This document shows positions 1 to 9,800 of a DNA stretch of 64,000 bases, piece by piece (position 1 is the first letter of the stretch; every line of letters begins with the position of its first letter). The notes below the pieces were generated by a model. The model was not told the origin of the DNA and did not search any database. It saw only the letters and a list, made by a program, of their open reading frames with translations. The stretch spans positions 1 through 64,000 of the forward strand of contig NZ_BCRM01000029.1 in NCBI RefSeq assembly GCF_001552595.1, read 5' to 3'. The position numbers were made by a program, and so were the translations under genes. The DNA is from Rhodococcus erythropolis NBRC 15567 (GTDB lineage: Bacteria; Actinomycetota; Actinomycetes; Mycobacteriales; Mycobacteriaceae).

Positions 1-1366
1 AGGTGTGCCCGTGCAGATGCATGGGATGCCACATCATGGTCATGTTGGTGAAGGTGAGGCGGGCTCGTTGTCCCTGCTCGATCGTCAATGGCCGGGTGTC
101 GTCGTAGCTGCGGCCGTTGATGGTCCAGTTGTAGCTCATCATGTCTCCGCCCAGATCCGCCGAGAGTGCTACCGCCGAACCATCGACGGGCAGCCGGACG
201 CTGTCAGCGGCGGTGAAAGTGCTCGCGACTCCTATCCGACCATCCAACTCGCGGGGCCGAAACGCCGAATCCGGCGCAGGCCCCGAACCGGTGCGTAGCA
301 GTGCCTGCGCCTGCGCGTTCTTACCTTCCGCCAGCGCGGTCAACGCGAAGACCCCGTCTTTGGCGGTGACGATGACGTCGTAGCGTTCGCCCATGCCGAG
401 TAGCAGCGCATCGACCTCGGCCGGGACGATCGGGTATCCGTCGGTGTGGGTGACGGTCATGGTGTGGTCGGCCAACGCAATCCGGAACGCGGTGTCCGCG
501 CCGGCGTTGATGATCCGTATCCGTATCCGCTGGCCGGCAGCGGCCGAGAATATTGTCGGCGCTGAAGCGATTCGGCCGTTGATCAGGTAGTACGGGTAGC
601 TGATGTCACCGGAGTCGCCACCCAAAAGGTCGCTGAAACCAGGAGTTGCCGGTGGCGTACTGCTTCCGGTGCGCCTGCCGCCCATGCCCGGCATGTTTCC
701 CATCCCGGATCCGCCCATCGATCCCATCCCACCGCTGTGCAGGTCGGAGAAGATCTGTTGTGGACTCGTTCCGACGCCGTCGGTCCAGTCGTCGAGGACG
801 ACGATCCACTCGGTGTCGTAGTCCCCTTTCTCGGTGGGGTCGTCGACGATGACCGGGAGATACAGTCCGTAGTCGGTGTCGAGTCCGACATGCGGATGGG
901 CCCAATACGTTCCCGAATGAGGTACTGAGAACCGGTAGGTGCAGCTCTCATCTGGTTTGATGTTCAGGCTGGCCGGTGCGGCGCCGTCCATGTCGTTGCG
1001 CAGTGCAATGCCGTGCCAGTGCACGGAGGTGTCGTGGTCGAGTCCGTTGGTCACGGTGACCGCGAGATCGTCACCGATATTTGCGCGAATCACCTCACCA
1101 GGCATGGTGTTTCCGTAGGCGAGGGTGCGCACTCGAATCCCACCGAGATCGATGTCGGTGGGCTGCGGGTTCAGCGCGTACGCCGCCGTGCGGCCGGTGT
1201 GCGGCCGACCTGCTTCCGCCGCAGCTATCGCGTCCTTGTCGATGGCCGGAATGTTGGAGGTAGCCGGACTGGCGCATCCAGCCAGCGCTATGGCGCCTAC
1301 TCCCGCAGCGGTGGACAGGAAGGTGCGCCTGCTCAGGTGCAATCCGCTGCCGTTCACATCCGTCAT
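1..1366 (-). CDS. Multicopper oxidase, Tat-exported lipoprotein (3' end beyond window)
   Basis: A periplasmic/cell-surface copper oxidase, probably oxidising Cu(I) or phenolic substrates with O2. The reverse-strand frame from the ATG at 1364-1366 stays open to base 1, so the C-terminus with the last copper motif is missing. The N-terminus carries a twin-arginine signal (SRRTFLS, residues 12-18) followed by a lipobox (LAGC, Cys31). The type 2/3 copper motifs HWHG (116-119) and HPHVGLDTDYG (from 157) are present, and the start of the C-terminal HPMHLHGH motif is at the window edge. A Met/Gly-rich linker near residue 220 resembles copper-binding inserts of CueO/McoA-type enzymes. The SHOCT gene lies 55 bases upstream on the same strand. 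Family assignment is firm; the substrate is inferred. Confidence 0.93.
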   Translation of the reverse strand, partial: MTDVNGSGLHLSRRTFLSTAAGVGAIALAGCASPATSNIPAIDKDAIAAAEAGRPHTGRTAAYALNPQPTDIDLGGIRVRTLAYGNTMPGEVIRANIGDDLAVTVTNGLDHDTSVHWHGIALRNDMDGAAPASLNIKPDESCTYRFSVPHSGTYWAHPHVGLDTDYGLYLPVIVDDPTEKGDYDTEWIVVLDDWTDGVGTSPQQIFSDLHSGGMGSMGGSGMGNMPGMGGRRTGSSTPPATPGFSDLLGGDSGDISYPYYLINGRIASAPTIFSAAAGQRIRIRIINAGADTAFRIALADHTMTVTHTDGYPIVPAEVDALLLGMGERYDVIVTAKDGVFALTALAEGKNAQAQALLRTGSGPAPDSAFRPRELDGRIGVASTFTAADSVRLPVDGSAVALSADLGGDMMSYNWTINGRSYDDTRPLTIEQGQRARLTFTNMTMMWHPMHLHGHT

Positions 1367-1421
1367 GACTGGTCCGCTCCTCGGCATCGCGGCCGCGCGG
1401 GCCCTGAACAAGGTTGCATCG

Positions 1422-1685
1422 TCATGTAGGTCGGTTCTCTCGCCCGGATCCCAGGATCGCCTTTCGAGCCCGGTACTCCTCGGCATCGATCTCACCGCGA
1501 GCGAACCGCTCATCCAACACTTCCCGAGGACCACGTTGGGCCGTTGGACCGTCAGCGCGAGACTGCCGAAACAGTGCGATCACACCCACGACGACAATCC
1601 CCCAGAAGAGGATCATCGCCACCACCATCAGCACCCAGCCACCCCAGCCCATCCCGTAACCGGTTCCGCCGTTCCACCACATCAT
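1422..1685 (-). CDS. Small membrane protein with C-terminal SHOCT domain
   Basis: An 87-residue protein with a Trp/Gly/Met-rich N-terminus (MMWWNGGTGYGMGWGG), one hydrophobic segment (about 17-40) and a C-terminal SHOCT motif of the form LDERFARGEIDAEEYRARK. SHOCT modules are short oligomerisation or membrane-association helices often found beside metal and envelope-stress genes. It probably heads a two-gene transcript with the multicopper oxidase (55-base gap) and is divergent from the response regulator at 1820. The Met/Trp-rich head could touch copper, but that is conjecture. Confidence 0.85.
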   Translation of the reverse strand: MMWWNGGTGYGMGWGGWVLMVVAMILFWGIVVVGVIALFRQSRADGPTAQRGPREVLDERFARGEIDAEEYRARKAILGSGRENRPT

Positions 1686-1750
1686 TGCCGTTCACTCTCC
1701 TTCGACCTCCAGGATGAGCGGTGAATCCAGTGGGATCGGTATGGGTTCTG

Positions 1751-1766
1751 TGAAGTTTCGTTGAAG
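1751..1766 (+). promoter_or_regulatory. TGAAG direct repeat, candidate OmpR-family operator
   Basis: Two TGAAG pentamers (1751-1755 and 1762-1766) sit 11 bases apart, one helical turn, in the divergent region between the SHOCT/oxidase genes and the response regulator. OmpR-family regulators commonly bind such tandem half-sites. The role is inferred from position and spacing only. Confidence 0.35.
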
Positions 1767-1819
1767 ATCGCCGCGCTCGCGGGCTGATATCGGCACCGAC
1801 AGCGCAGCGAAGGCCGACG

Positions 1820-2584
1820 ATGGAAGCCATGAATACCACCGCAACGCGTCGGATCGATGATCCCCCCGGATACCGAGCGCTGGTGGTTGACGACGAACGC
1901 ACGTTGACAGCAATAGTCGCCGGCTATCTCGAGCGCGAATCATTCCAGGTCAGCGCGGCGTACGACGGCCGTACAGCGTTGACGCTGGCGCGGGAAGTGG
2001 ATCCGGACGTCGTGGTCCTCGACCTCGGCCTGCCAGGTCTCGACGGCATCGAAGTATGCCGGGAACTTCGCGCCTTCTCCGACGCCTACGTGGTGATGCT
2101 GACCGCGCGCAGTGACGAAGTGGACACTCTCATCGGGCTCTCCGTCGGCGCCGACGATTACATGAGCAAACCGTTCAGCCCTCGAGAGTTGGTGGCCCGT
2201 ATCCGGGCCATGATGCGCAGGCCACGAAACCTGCCCGCGCACGGGAACTCGACAAGGTCCGCACATCAGGCCGAGCAACCACCCCGGCGGTTCGGGAGGT
2301 TGAGCATCGATGCGGCGGGACGTGAGGTGTTCGTCGCCGATCGACCGGCGATGTTGACCCGCACCGAATTCGACCTACTCGCTGTTCTGTCGGGTAGGCC
2401 GGGCATGGTGTTCAGTCGGCGCACCCTCATCGAGACGGTGTGGGGGGAAACGTGGACCGGAAACGAGCACTTGGTCGACGTGCATATCGGCCACTTGCGG
2501 CGCAAACTCGGCGACGACCCCGCCGCACCTATCTACGTGATGACCGTACGAGGAGTCGGCTACAAGATGGGAACAGGACAATGA
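1820..2584 (+). CDS. OmpR-family response regulator
   Basis: A cytoplasmic transcription factor of 254 residues. The receiver domain (about 19-135) shows the acidic pair VVDDE, the phospho-acceptor Asp in VVVLDLGLPG and the conserved Lys in DDYMSKPFSPRE. The winged-helix DNA-binding domain occupies about 160-252 and ends with the usual VRGVGYKMG. An internal ATG at 1829 is an alternative start. The stop overlaps the kinase ATG at 2581 (ATGA), so the two are translationally coupled. It probably controls the divergent oxidase/SHOCT genes in response to copper or envelope stress; the signal is inferred. Confidence 0.93.
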   Translation: MEAMNTTATRRIDDPPGYRALVVDDERTLTAIVAGYLERESFQVSAAYDGRTALTLAREVDPDVVVLDLGLPGLDGIEVCRELRAFSDAYVVMLTARSDEVDTLIGLSVGADDYMSKPFSPRELVARIRAMMRRPRNLPAHGNSTRSAHQAEQPPRRFGRLSIDAAGREVFVADRPAMLTRTEFDLLAVLSGRPGMVFSRRTLIETVWGETWTGNEHLVDVHIGHLRRKLGDDPAAPIYVMTVRGVGYKMGTGQ

Positions 2585-3792
2585 CCGCACCCCAAATGAT
2601 GTCGAACCGAAATCACGCATCTGTGCCCCATCGGCGTGTGCGCGGTCTCGGTGTCGGTGTCCGGTTGCTGCTCGCCCAAGCACTCGTGCTGGTGGCGGGA
2701 GCCGCGACCTCCTGGGTCGTCGCCGGCCTCGTCGGTCCGGCATTGTTTCGTGAACACCTACGCCGGGCCGGTGTACCGGCGATGTCCGACGAGCAATTCC
2801 ATGCAGAACAGGCATACCGCTCAGCCACCGTCATCTCCCTCACCGTCGCCACCGCCGCCGCCGCATTGTGCGCGCTCGCTGTGACCTGGTATCTGAGTCG
2901 GCGCCTGCAACGGTCCCTGGCGACAGTCTCTGCCGCTGCCGCAGACGTTTCCGCCGGACACTACGACGCCCGCGTATCCCCTCCCCACCTCGGCGACGAC
3001 TTCGAAACACTCGCCGCAGCCTTCAATCAGATGGCCGCACGCCTCGAGTCGGTCGAATCAACACGACGCCGACTTCTCGCAGATCTCGCACATGAAATAC
3101 GGACACCTGTTTCGGTATTGAACGCATTCATGGAAGCCCTCGAGGACGGAGTGTCATCCCTCGACAAGGACACGATCATGATGCTGCGCGGCCAAACCCA
3201 CCGGCTCACCCGGTTCTCCCGCGACGTCACAGCACTCTCAGATGCCGAAGCCGCCAGTGCATCCATCGAACCCACCTGGGTCGAGCCCGACACGCTTGTC
3301 TCGACAGTCGTAGCGGCTGCAGCGGAACATTACCGAGCACATGCGATCACTCTCACGACCGATGTGCCCGCCGACCTACCACCGGTGTGGATGGACCCAG
3401 AACGGCTCGGCCAGGTACTGAGCAATCTACTCGACAACGCCCAGCGTCACACACCGCCCGGCGGACACGTCGAGATCTCCGTGCGCCGACGCGATGACGA
3501 GCTCATGATCGCCGTAACCGACAACGGGGAAGGAATTGCTGCAGAACATCTTCCGCATCTATTCGAGCGGTTCTACCGCACCGACTCGGCGCGAGATAGA
3601 GACCATGGCGGTTCCGGAATAGGTTTGGCCATAGCCAAAGCACTCACCGACGCACATGGCGGACATCTAAATGCAAGTAGCGAAGGTCCGGAATCAGGAA
3701 CCACTTTCGTTGTTGCACTACCGATCCGAACCAGAAACCAGAACGAAGAACAGACATCTCCGTTACCGATGAACCGTGGTAGCAGAAAGTGA
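2581..3792 (+). CDS. Sensor histidine kinase, HAMP-HisKA-HATPase
   Basis: A membrane kinase of 403 residues starting at the ATG that overlaps the regulator stop; the longer upstream reading is the regulator's own DNA in another frame. Two membrane segments (about 25-50 and 80-105) flank a short extracytoplasmic loop. Then come a HAMP linker, the H-box LADLAHEIRTPVSV, and the N (NLLDNAQRHTPPGG), G1 (DNGEGI), F and G2 (GGSGIGLAI) boxes. It is the cognate partner of the preceding regulator. The short sensor loop suggests sensing at or in the membrane. Confidence 0.93.
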   Translation: MTAPQMMSNRNHASVPHRRVRGLGVGVRLLLAQALVLVAGAATSWVVAGLVGPALFREHLRRAGVPAMSDEQFHAEQAYRSATVISLTVATAAAALCALAVTWYLSRRLQRSLATVSAAAADVSAGHYDARVSPPHLGDDFETLAAAFNQMAARLESVESTRRRLLADLAHEIRTPVSVLNAFMEALEDGVSSLDKDTIMMLRGQTHRLTRFSRDVTALSDAEAASASIEPTWVEPDTLVSTVVAAAAEHYRAHAITLTTDVPADLPPVWMDPERLGQVLSNLLDNAQRHTPPGGHVEISVRRRDDELMIAVTDNGEGIAAEHLPHLFERFYRTDSARDRDHGGSGIGLAIAKALTDAHGGHLNASSEGPESGTTFVVALPIRTRNQNEEQTSPLPMNRGSRK

Positions 3793-4323
3793 TCCGACCA
3801 GCTCCGACCTGACAGGTGTATCTACTTGACTCCCACACGCGGCTTTGTTGGCCGCGGCCTCGGCCTCTTCTCGAGGTAAGGTTCGCCCTTCAAGCGAAGC
3901 CGCAGTCTCCACCAAAAGGGCTGGACGTCAAGACGATTACTCGTATTGAGCCAGGCAACGACTCACGCTTCCAGTAACACGTTGGCCGCACTGGGTTGGA
4001 AACCATTCCACAACACCCCCACTGATATCGCCCGGAGGAGCTCAACCGAATTGGTTGCTGAACGCCGCTCCAGAACAAACATTGCCGCGCTCGTCCGCTT
4101 CTCCATGTGGGATGGGCCGGGATTCACACTATGCCATCCGAAAACTCACGCTTTGCTCATCACACCCGGTTGTATCCAGACAATAATGCCCAGTCAGCTT
4201 TTTCTGGCGTAGCGCCCGCACATGGCCTGACCTCCTCGTAACCGGTTCCTGTCCCATTGAACAGCGTGGGTCCGACTTCCGCTTCTCGCGGCGTGTGATG
4301 ATCTCCGTGAGTACGTCAGCAGC
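3793..4323. other. Intergenic stretch with possible gene debris
   Basis: No convincing gene. On the minus strand two short protein-like stretches in different frames follow one another: about 47 codons starting at the ATG near 4107 and ending in a TGA, then about 46 codons ending near 3835 with a basic Pro/Arg/Lys-rich tail. This pattern suggests one broken coding sequence, but I recognise no family. Confidence 0.3.
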
Positions 4324-4581
4324 ATGGAGAGGGGTTCTGCGATCAACGGTCCTCGGCCGGCATCTGCTGATGTCGCATTGGCGATCGTGGCCGCAACGGT
4401 CCTCGGTGTCACAGTCGGGGTTCTCCTGGCCGACGCCGTGGCCGACGCCGTGGCCGGCATCGCGGTGGGAGCCGGCACCGCTGTGGTCTTCCGCTTCGTA
4501 CTGCGGACGATCATCACCAGAAATGATCGACCCGACGACGGGCAGCGATGTGGAATAACTGTGCGGGGGTGTTCGTTGTAG
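4324..4581 (+). CDS. Small two-helix membrane protein, function unknown
   Basis: An 85-residue reading frame with two Ala/Val/Gly-rich hydrophobic segments (about 16-40 and 43-60) followed by a basic tail. Its DNA contains an exact short tandem repeat around 4429-4464 that encodes the ADAVADAVAG stretch. No family is recognised. A strong hairpin lies about 100 bases downstream. The gene is plausible but could be decaying. Confidence 0.45.
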   Translation: MERGSAINGPRPASADVALAIVAATVLGVTVGVLLADAVADAVAGIAVGAGTAVVFRFVLRTIITRNDRPDDGQRCGITVRGCSL

Positions 4582-4680
4582 AGGCTGTCGATGTTCGGTT
4601 CGTTGCCCCGGGTACCACCCCCAGAAATGCCGCTTCGAGCGGCCACTTGCCGAGAGGCGCAAGACGGGCACCGACCCTGT

Positions 4681-4715
4681 GAAGCCGCTGGACACCTTTC
4701 GGTGCCGGCGGCTTC
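4681..4715 (+). terminator. Strong hairpin, probable terminator
   Basis: The arms GAAGCCGCTGGACACC and GGTGCCGGCGGCTTC pair over about 15 base pairs with one bulged A and a TTTC loop. No clear T-tract follows, as is common for actinobacterial terminators. It would end transcription of the 4324-4581 gene. Confidence 0.6.
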
Positions 4716-4998
4716 GTCATATCTCCTAGGGCGTCAGTAACACTGTGTTCCGCCGAGCTCGCATGGAGTCACCTCGGAGAGCGCTATCCGCCATTCCCAC
4801 GGCAGTGGAAGCCACCAGATCCAACCACCTGCGATCATCTGAAAGCCTCCTCGAATACGTTGCTGCTCCAGATCAGTGACGACCGGGGAGGTCGATTGGC
4901 GGATGTGCAGTATTCCAAACGTGCAATATTCATCAGCCGCAGGACAGAACGCTGTGAATCTGTCCACCTTGATCCGATGTCTTCTCGGGTCGACCAGA

Positions 4999-5484
4999 AT
5001 GGACGACGTGGCGAAGTACTGGAGCGAGTATCCGCTGTCCGAGATTAACGGCCAGGTGCCCAGTGCACTGCCTGCGGGTCGGTACGTCAGCGCCATTTCC
5101 AATGGACACGGAGCCCTGACCGCGTGGGTTGCGGGGCCAGGCCGGTGCTACCGGACACCGTATCCGGCATCCGCGCACCCTCCCGTACGGGTTACTCGCG
5201 GTGACCCGAGCAAAGCACCCGAGGAAGTCTGGTTCGAGCCCTATACCGAAGAAGACCTGCGGATGGTCAACGACGACGTCAACTCCTACCTCGCCGAGGC
5301 CGGAGTCCGCTTGCAACCCCGGGGGTACACATGGCACGTGCTGGTACCCGAGAGCATTCGCAATGGTGAAGAGCTGGAACACGCTCTGCGTGAGAAGAAC
5401 CGATACATCGAACCGGCCGAAGTCCTCACAGCAACAGAGCGATTGTACGAATCACTGATCAGCCAGATACCGCCATCGTCCTGA
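4999..5484 (+). CDS. Hypothetical protein
   Basis: A 161-residue soluble protein if started at the ATG at 4999; the frame is open back to an ATG at 4876 (202 residues). The earlier part reads less like protein, so I prefer 4999, although no good ribosome-binding site marks either start. The composition is mixed with an acidic middle and a helical end (ALREKNRYIEPAEVLTATER). No family is recognised. It stands alone between debris regions. Confidence 0.55.
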   Translation: MDDVAKYWSEYPLSEINGQVPSALPAGRYVSAISNGHGALTAWVAGPGRCYRTPYPASAHPPVRVTRGDPSKAPEEVWFEPYTEEDLRMVNDDVNSYLAEAGVRLQPRGYTWHVLVPESIRNGEELEHALREKNRYIEPAEVLTATERLYESLISQIPPSS

Positions 5485-5646
5485 CGAGTCCCGCCGGTCT
5501 GCGGTCTCAGCCAGACCAAATCTGTTACACGATCATCCACAGCCACTCACGGACAGGCTGCGGAAACGGGCTCCAGCACAACCACCAATTGTCCACAATG
5601 AACCTTCCTCAATTGTGCTGTTGCACAGACTCAGTGACGTCCTGGC
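5485..5646. other. Non-coding stretch
   Basis: Nothing recognisable beyond a short inverted repeat around CAATTGTCCACAATG/CAATTGTGCTG near 5590-5622. Confidence 0.3.
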
Positions 5647-5769
5647 AGGGTTGACTTCGTCAAAAGCTTTGTCCGTGCGAAGACCTTTGAACGAGGGGTG
5701 TCGTAATGCGCCGCCACTGAATTCGCGGTCCTCCACATCGCAGACGAGCAACGGTTGAGCCCAATGGGC
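5647..5769 (-). pseudogene. Fragment of an ATP-dependent DNA ligase C-terminus
   Basis: About 41 codons on the minus strand read WAQPLLVCDVEDREF...LRHPSFKGLRTDK, which matches the conserved end of the OB-fold domain of LigC/LigD-type ATP-dependent ligases (consensus around LRHPSFKGLREDK). There is no start and no upstream catalytic domain, so it is a remnant. Its upstream side is interrupted by the IS21 fragment, which suggests the insertion, or recombination around it, removed the rest of the ligase. Confidence 0.6.
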
Positions 5770-5847
5770 ATCCCGATGACCGAACGCGGTGGCGCGGCGG
5801 CGGTCCTCCCCGCTCGCCGCCCGAGCCGAGTGAAAGAAGGCCCGAAC

Positions 5848-6637
5848 ATGGTTCGTCGACCCGTCACGGTTTCCACCACGTTGCGCCGACGAGGTTTTGA
5901 CCGAGGAGGCCGCCATCGCCGCGATCGATCAAGCGTGCCAGCGACTACGACTACCTACCCTTCGTGCCGTCGTCGAGGACGCCGCCAATCGGCTGTCGTA
6001 CTACGGATTTCTGGCAGAGTTGCTGCTTTCCGCATGCGACGACCGTGACCGCAGAAGCGTGGTGCAACGAATCAAGGGAGCGGGTTTCCCTCGTGAAAAG
6101 TGGTTGGCCGAATTCGATTTCGATGCCAACCCCAACATCAACCTGCCACCATCGGCACGCTCTCCACCGGCGACTGGATCCGCAAAGGCCAACCCTTGTG
6201 CCTGATCGGGGACTCCGGAACCGGGAAATCGCATCCACTCATCGGGCTCGGCGCCGCGGCCGCCGAACACGGTTACCGCGTTAAAAAACGTCCTCGCCAC
6301 CCGGCTGGTGAACGAACTCGTCCAAGCCGCCGACGAGAACCAACTCGCACGATCGCCCGTTACGGCAGAGTGGATCTACTTTTGCTGGACGAACTTGGTT
6401 ACATGGAACTCGACAAGCGAGGCGCGGAGCTCCCTTTTTCAGGTGTTGACGGAACGGGAGGAGAAGAATTCCGTGGCCATCGCTTCGAACGAGTCGTTCT
6501 CTGGTTGGACGAAGACGTTCACCGATCCGAGGCTTTGTGCGGCGATCGTGGATCGGCTCACGTTCGGCTGCAACATCATCGAAACCGGCACGGGCTCCTA
6601 CCGACTCGCCCATACCCGAGCTCAGCAATCCGCCTGA
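5848..6637 (+). pseudogene. istB: IS21-family istB helper ATPase, multiply frameshifted
   Basis: IstB is the AAA+ helper of the IstA transposase in IS21 elements. The full protein can be followed from an MVRRPVTVSTTLRRRG start, through GFLAELLL and FDFDANPNIN, the Walker A motif LIGDSGTGKS, the Walker B region VDLLLLDELGYMELD, to the C-terminal ESFSGWTKTF and DRLTFGCNIIETGT. It is spread over two alternating frames with at least five shifts (near 5892, 6150, 6287, 6350 and 6430). The length matches an intact istB of about 260 codons, so this is point decay rather than deletion. No istA is recognisable upstream. Confidence 0.9.
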
Positions 6638-6850
6638 CAGATAGCCGTAACGGGGTAGGTCCGAAATCTCATCGAGTTGGTCATGTTTCCGATATCTGGA
6701 CTGAGATGGTTGTTCGTGAGCTATGGCTGTCTACCGACCGGAGAGATTTTGGACCTTTCGCGCTGGTTCCGGCTCTGACGTACCGTCGCGGAACTCTCGC
6801 GGGAGATCCACAAGCATGTCTGTACTCCGGAACACACCGCACGCTGACCG
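6638..6850. other. Non-coding stretch downstream of the NRPS
   Basis: No recognisable gene, terminator or repeat. It separates the istB remnant from the 3' end of the NRPS gene. Confidence 0.3.
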
Positions 6851-9800
6851 TCACGATCTCGTGTCCAGCGCGAGCAGCGGCGCATCCGGACTCTTCACGA
6901 GAGCATCTGCGGTTGCGGACAGGGTCTTTGCGAAGAGGGTGGCGGTGGCTGCGTCGAAGAGATCGGAGGAGTAGACGAGTGCCGCCTCGATCCCGGCAGG
7001 TGCACCGGTTTCGTCGAACACTTCGGCGAAGTGAAAATGAAGGTCACACTTGGCGATGTCGAGTGGCCGCGGCGTGACCTCGAAGGTAAGCCCGTCGGAT
7101 TCGAGCACTGCGGCAGGGAAGTTCTCGAACGACATTGCCACCTGGAAGAACGGATGCAGCGACGCGTGACGAGGAGGATCAAGGTAGTCGACCAGTCGCT
7201 CGAACTGCACATCACTGTGATCGTGCGCCAACAGCTCTACTCGGCGGCACTCGGCTACAAGAGAGTCGAAGTCCGCCGCAACGTCGACGTGTGTGCGAAG
7301 CACGAGTGTGTTCACGAACATGCCTACGAGGTCGTCGAGTTTCGGATGGCCCCGGCCTGCGACCGGGCTACCGACGATGATGTCGTGGTCGCCGGACAGA
7401 GCGCTCAGTGTCGCCTTCACGACGGCGTGGACGACAGTGAACATCCCGGTTTCGGCTCGCTTTGCAGACGTCGTCAACCCGCGATGGGTCTCGGGATCGA
7501 GCATGAATTCGACTCGCCCGGCCCCGAATGTCCACTTCGAGGGTCGAGTGTGGTCGAGTGGCAGAGAAATCTCGCTCGGTGCCCCGTCGAGAACCGTCGC
7601 CCAATGTTCGAGTTGACCGACAGCGAGGTCGCTAGGCGCCTCCTGCGCTCCCAGAATTTCCGTGCGCCACATGGCGTAGTCCGAGTACCGCACCGCGGTC
7701 TCCGGCCACGTCGGGTGCGTGTTCCGCGCGCGAGCCTCGTACGCGATGGACAAGTCGCGCGCGAGGATGGCGAGAGACCATCCATCTGCCGCAATGTGAT
7801 GGACAACCGCCGCCAACAGATGATCGTCCCGACCGTATGCACACACGATCAAGCGAATGGGGATCTCGGAACGCACATCGAAACCCCGAGAGAGCGTCTG
7901 GTGAACGATCGCTCTTGCATCGCTCGAATTCCCTTCGACCACTTGAAGTCCGCGCGGAATCCAGTCCGGATTCACCACTAGCGGGCGGGGCGAACCCGCG
8001 ACATCCGGATACACGGTTCGAAGTGTTTCGTGCCTGACCATTACGTCATGCACGGCCGAAGCCAACGCGTCGTGGTCGAGTCTGCCACGCACGCGAATTG
8101 TGAAGGGCAGGTTGTACAGAGCAGGCGAGGTGAGTTCTCGACCGATATATTCCTGTGCAGGTGAAAGCAGCGGCGTCGAGGCGTCGACGGCCTGTTCCAG
8201 TGGTGGCACCCACCCGACGTGTTGGCCGAAGGAACTCGCGAGCGCGACGGCGCTCGGCGAGTCGAACAGATCACGAACACCGAGGTTTATGCCGAAATCG
8301 GCGTTGAGGCGGCCGATCACTCGAGTTGCAGACAATGAGTCTCCCCCGAGATCGAAGAACGAATCGCTGTGGCCGATCTCGGTGGCCGTGAGCACTTCCT
8401 CGAAGGTACGGACAATGCGGGACTCGATCGGTGTTGCGACCCGTACCGCTTCTCTCCGCTCGAACGTGGGAGCGGGGAGCGCGCCCCGATCGACTTTCTT
8501 GTTCGTGGTGAGCGGAACCGCGTCGATGCGAATCACGACGACCGGGACCATGTATTCCGGCAACTTCTGTGTCAGAAGGCGTTCGATACTCGCATCCGAG
8601 TCCAAGATTCCCGAGTGCAGTTTCACGTAACTCACCAGCGCCGGCGAGCCGTTGGCCAGATCGCGGACTAACGTCGTGGCGAACTCGACCGACGGGTGGC
8701 TGTACAGGACGGAATCGATCTCACCGAGTTCGATTCGGCGCCCACGCACCTTCACCTGATCGTCTGTGCGACCGAGGAATTCGAGTTGGGCGTCGACTGT
8801 CCATCGGACCCGATCGCCGCTTCGGAACATGCGCTGCCCGGCTGAAAGAGTGGACGCAACGAAACGCGCAGCCGTCTCCCCCGCTCTCCCCTCGTATCCT
8901 CTGGCCAAACCAGGTCCCGACAGGTAGAGCTCCCCCGCGGCCCCGGTGGACAACGGCTCGAGCGATGCGTCGAGAACCACCGCCTCGACTCCGTGCATGA
9001 GCCGCCCGAGTGTCACACGATCGTCGACGTTCAAGACGTCGGTGATGGTGACACTGCATGTCGCCTCGGTAGGACCGTACGCGCTTCGAACACGCACGAA
9101 CGGCGCCCACCGGCGCATCAGTTCGTGCGGTAACTTCTCGCCACCGACTATCAGGAATTTCAAACAGGGCACCCGTTCCGGAGCCAATGTTGTGAGCGCC
9201 GAGGGTGTTACGAGTAGATGTGTCACGTCGTGTCGGCGGATGAGGTCTTCCAGCTCGAATCCACCAACGATCTCCGGTGGGCAGATCACCGACGAGGCGC
9301 CGAACAGAGCGGGAGCGAGCATCTCTACGACAGAGGTGTCAAAACTGGTTGAAGCACAATGCATTACGACAGAGCGTGAATCGAGCTCGTATTTCTCGCG
9401 AATGTCGGCGGCCAAATTGGCCAGGCCACGGTGAGTGACCGACACCGCTTTGGGCCGGCCGGTGGAGCCGGAGGTGAAGATCATGTAGGCCCGATGATCG
9501 GCATGTGAGGGCTCGGCGTCGAAGGACGGCCCTAGAGCATCGGGGTCACGGTCCAAAAACAGCCACTCGAGGTCGTACGGCAGCGAATTTCGCAGCCCGA
9601 AAGTCGTGAGCCCGATCTTCGGTTTGCATACACCGAGCATGTCCACGAGCCGTTCGGCGGGGTGGGCCGGATCGATCGGTACGTATGTGGCTCCCACTCG
9701 CGCCACAGCCCACATTGCCAGGACCGATTCGATGGATCGCGGGATCGCCACGACGACAACATCATCGGGGCCTACATCGACGGACTTCAAATGCCGACTC

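Noticed and set aside
7031..7981. 316-codon plus-strand frame opposite the NRPS
   Set aside because: It is an antisense shadow of the condensation domain; no family or start support.
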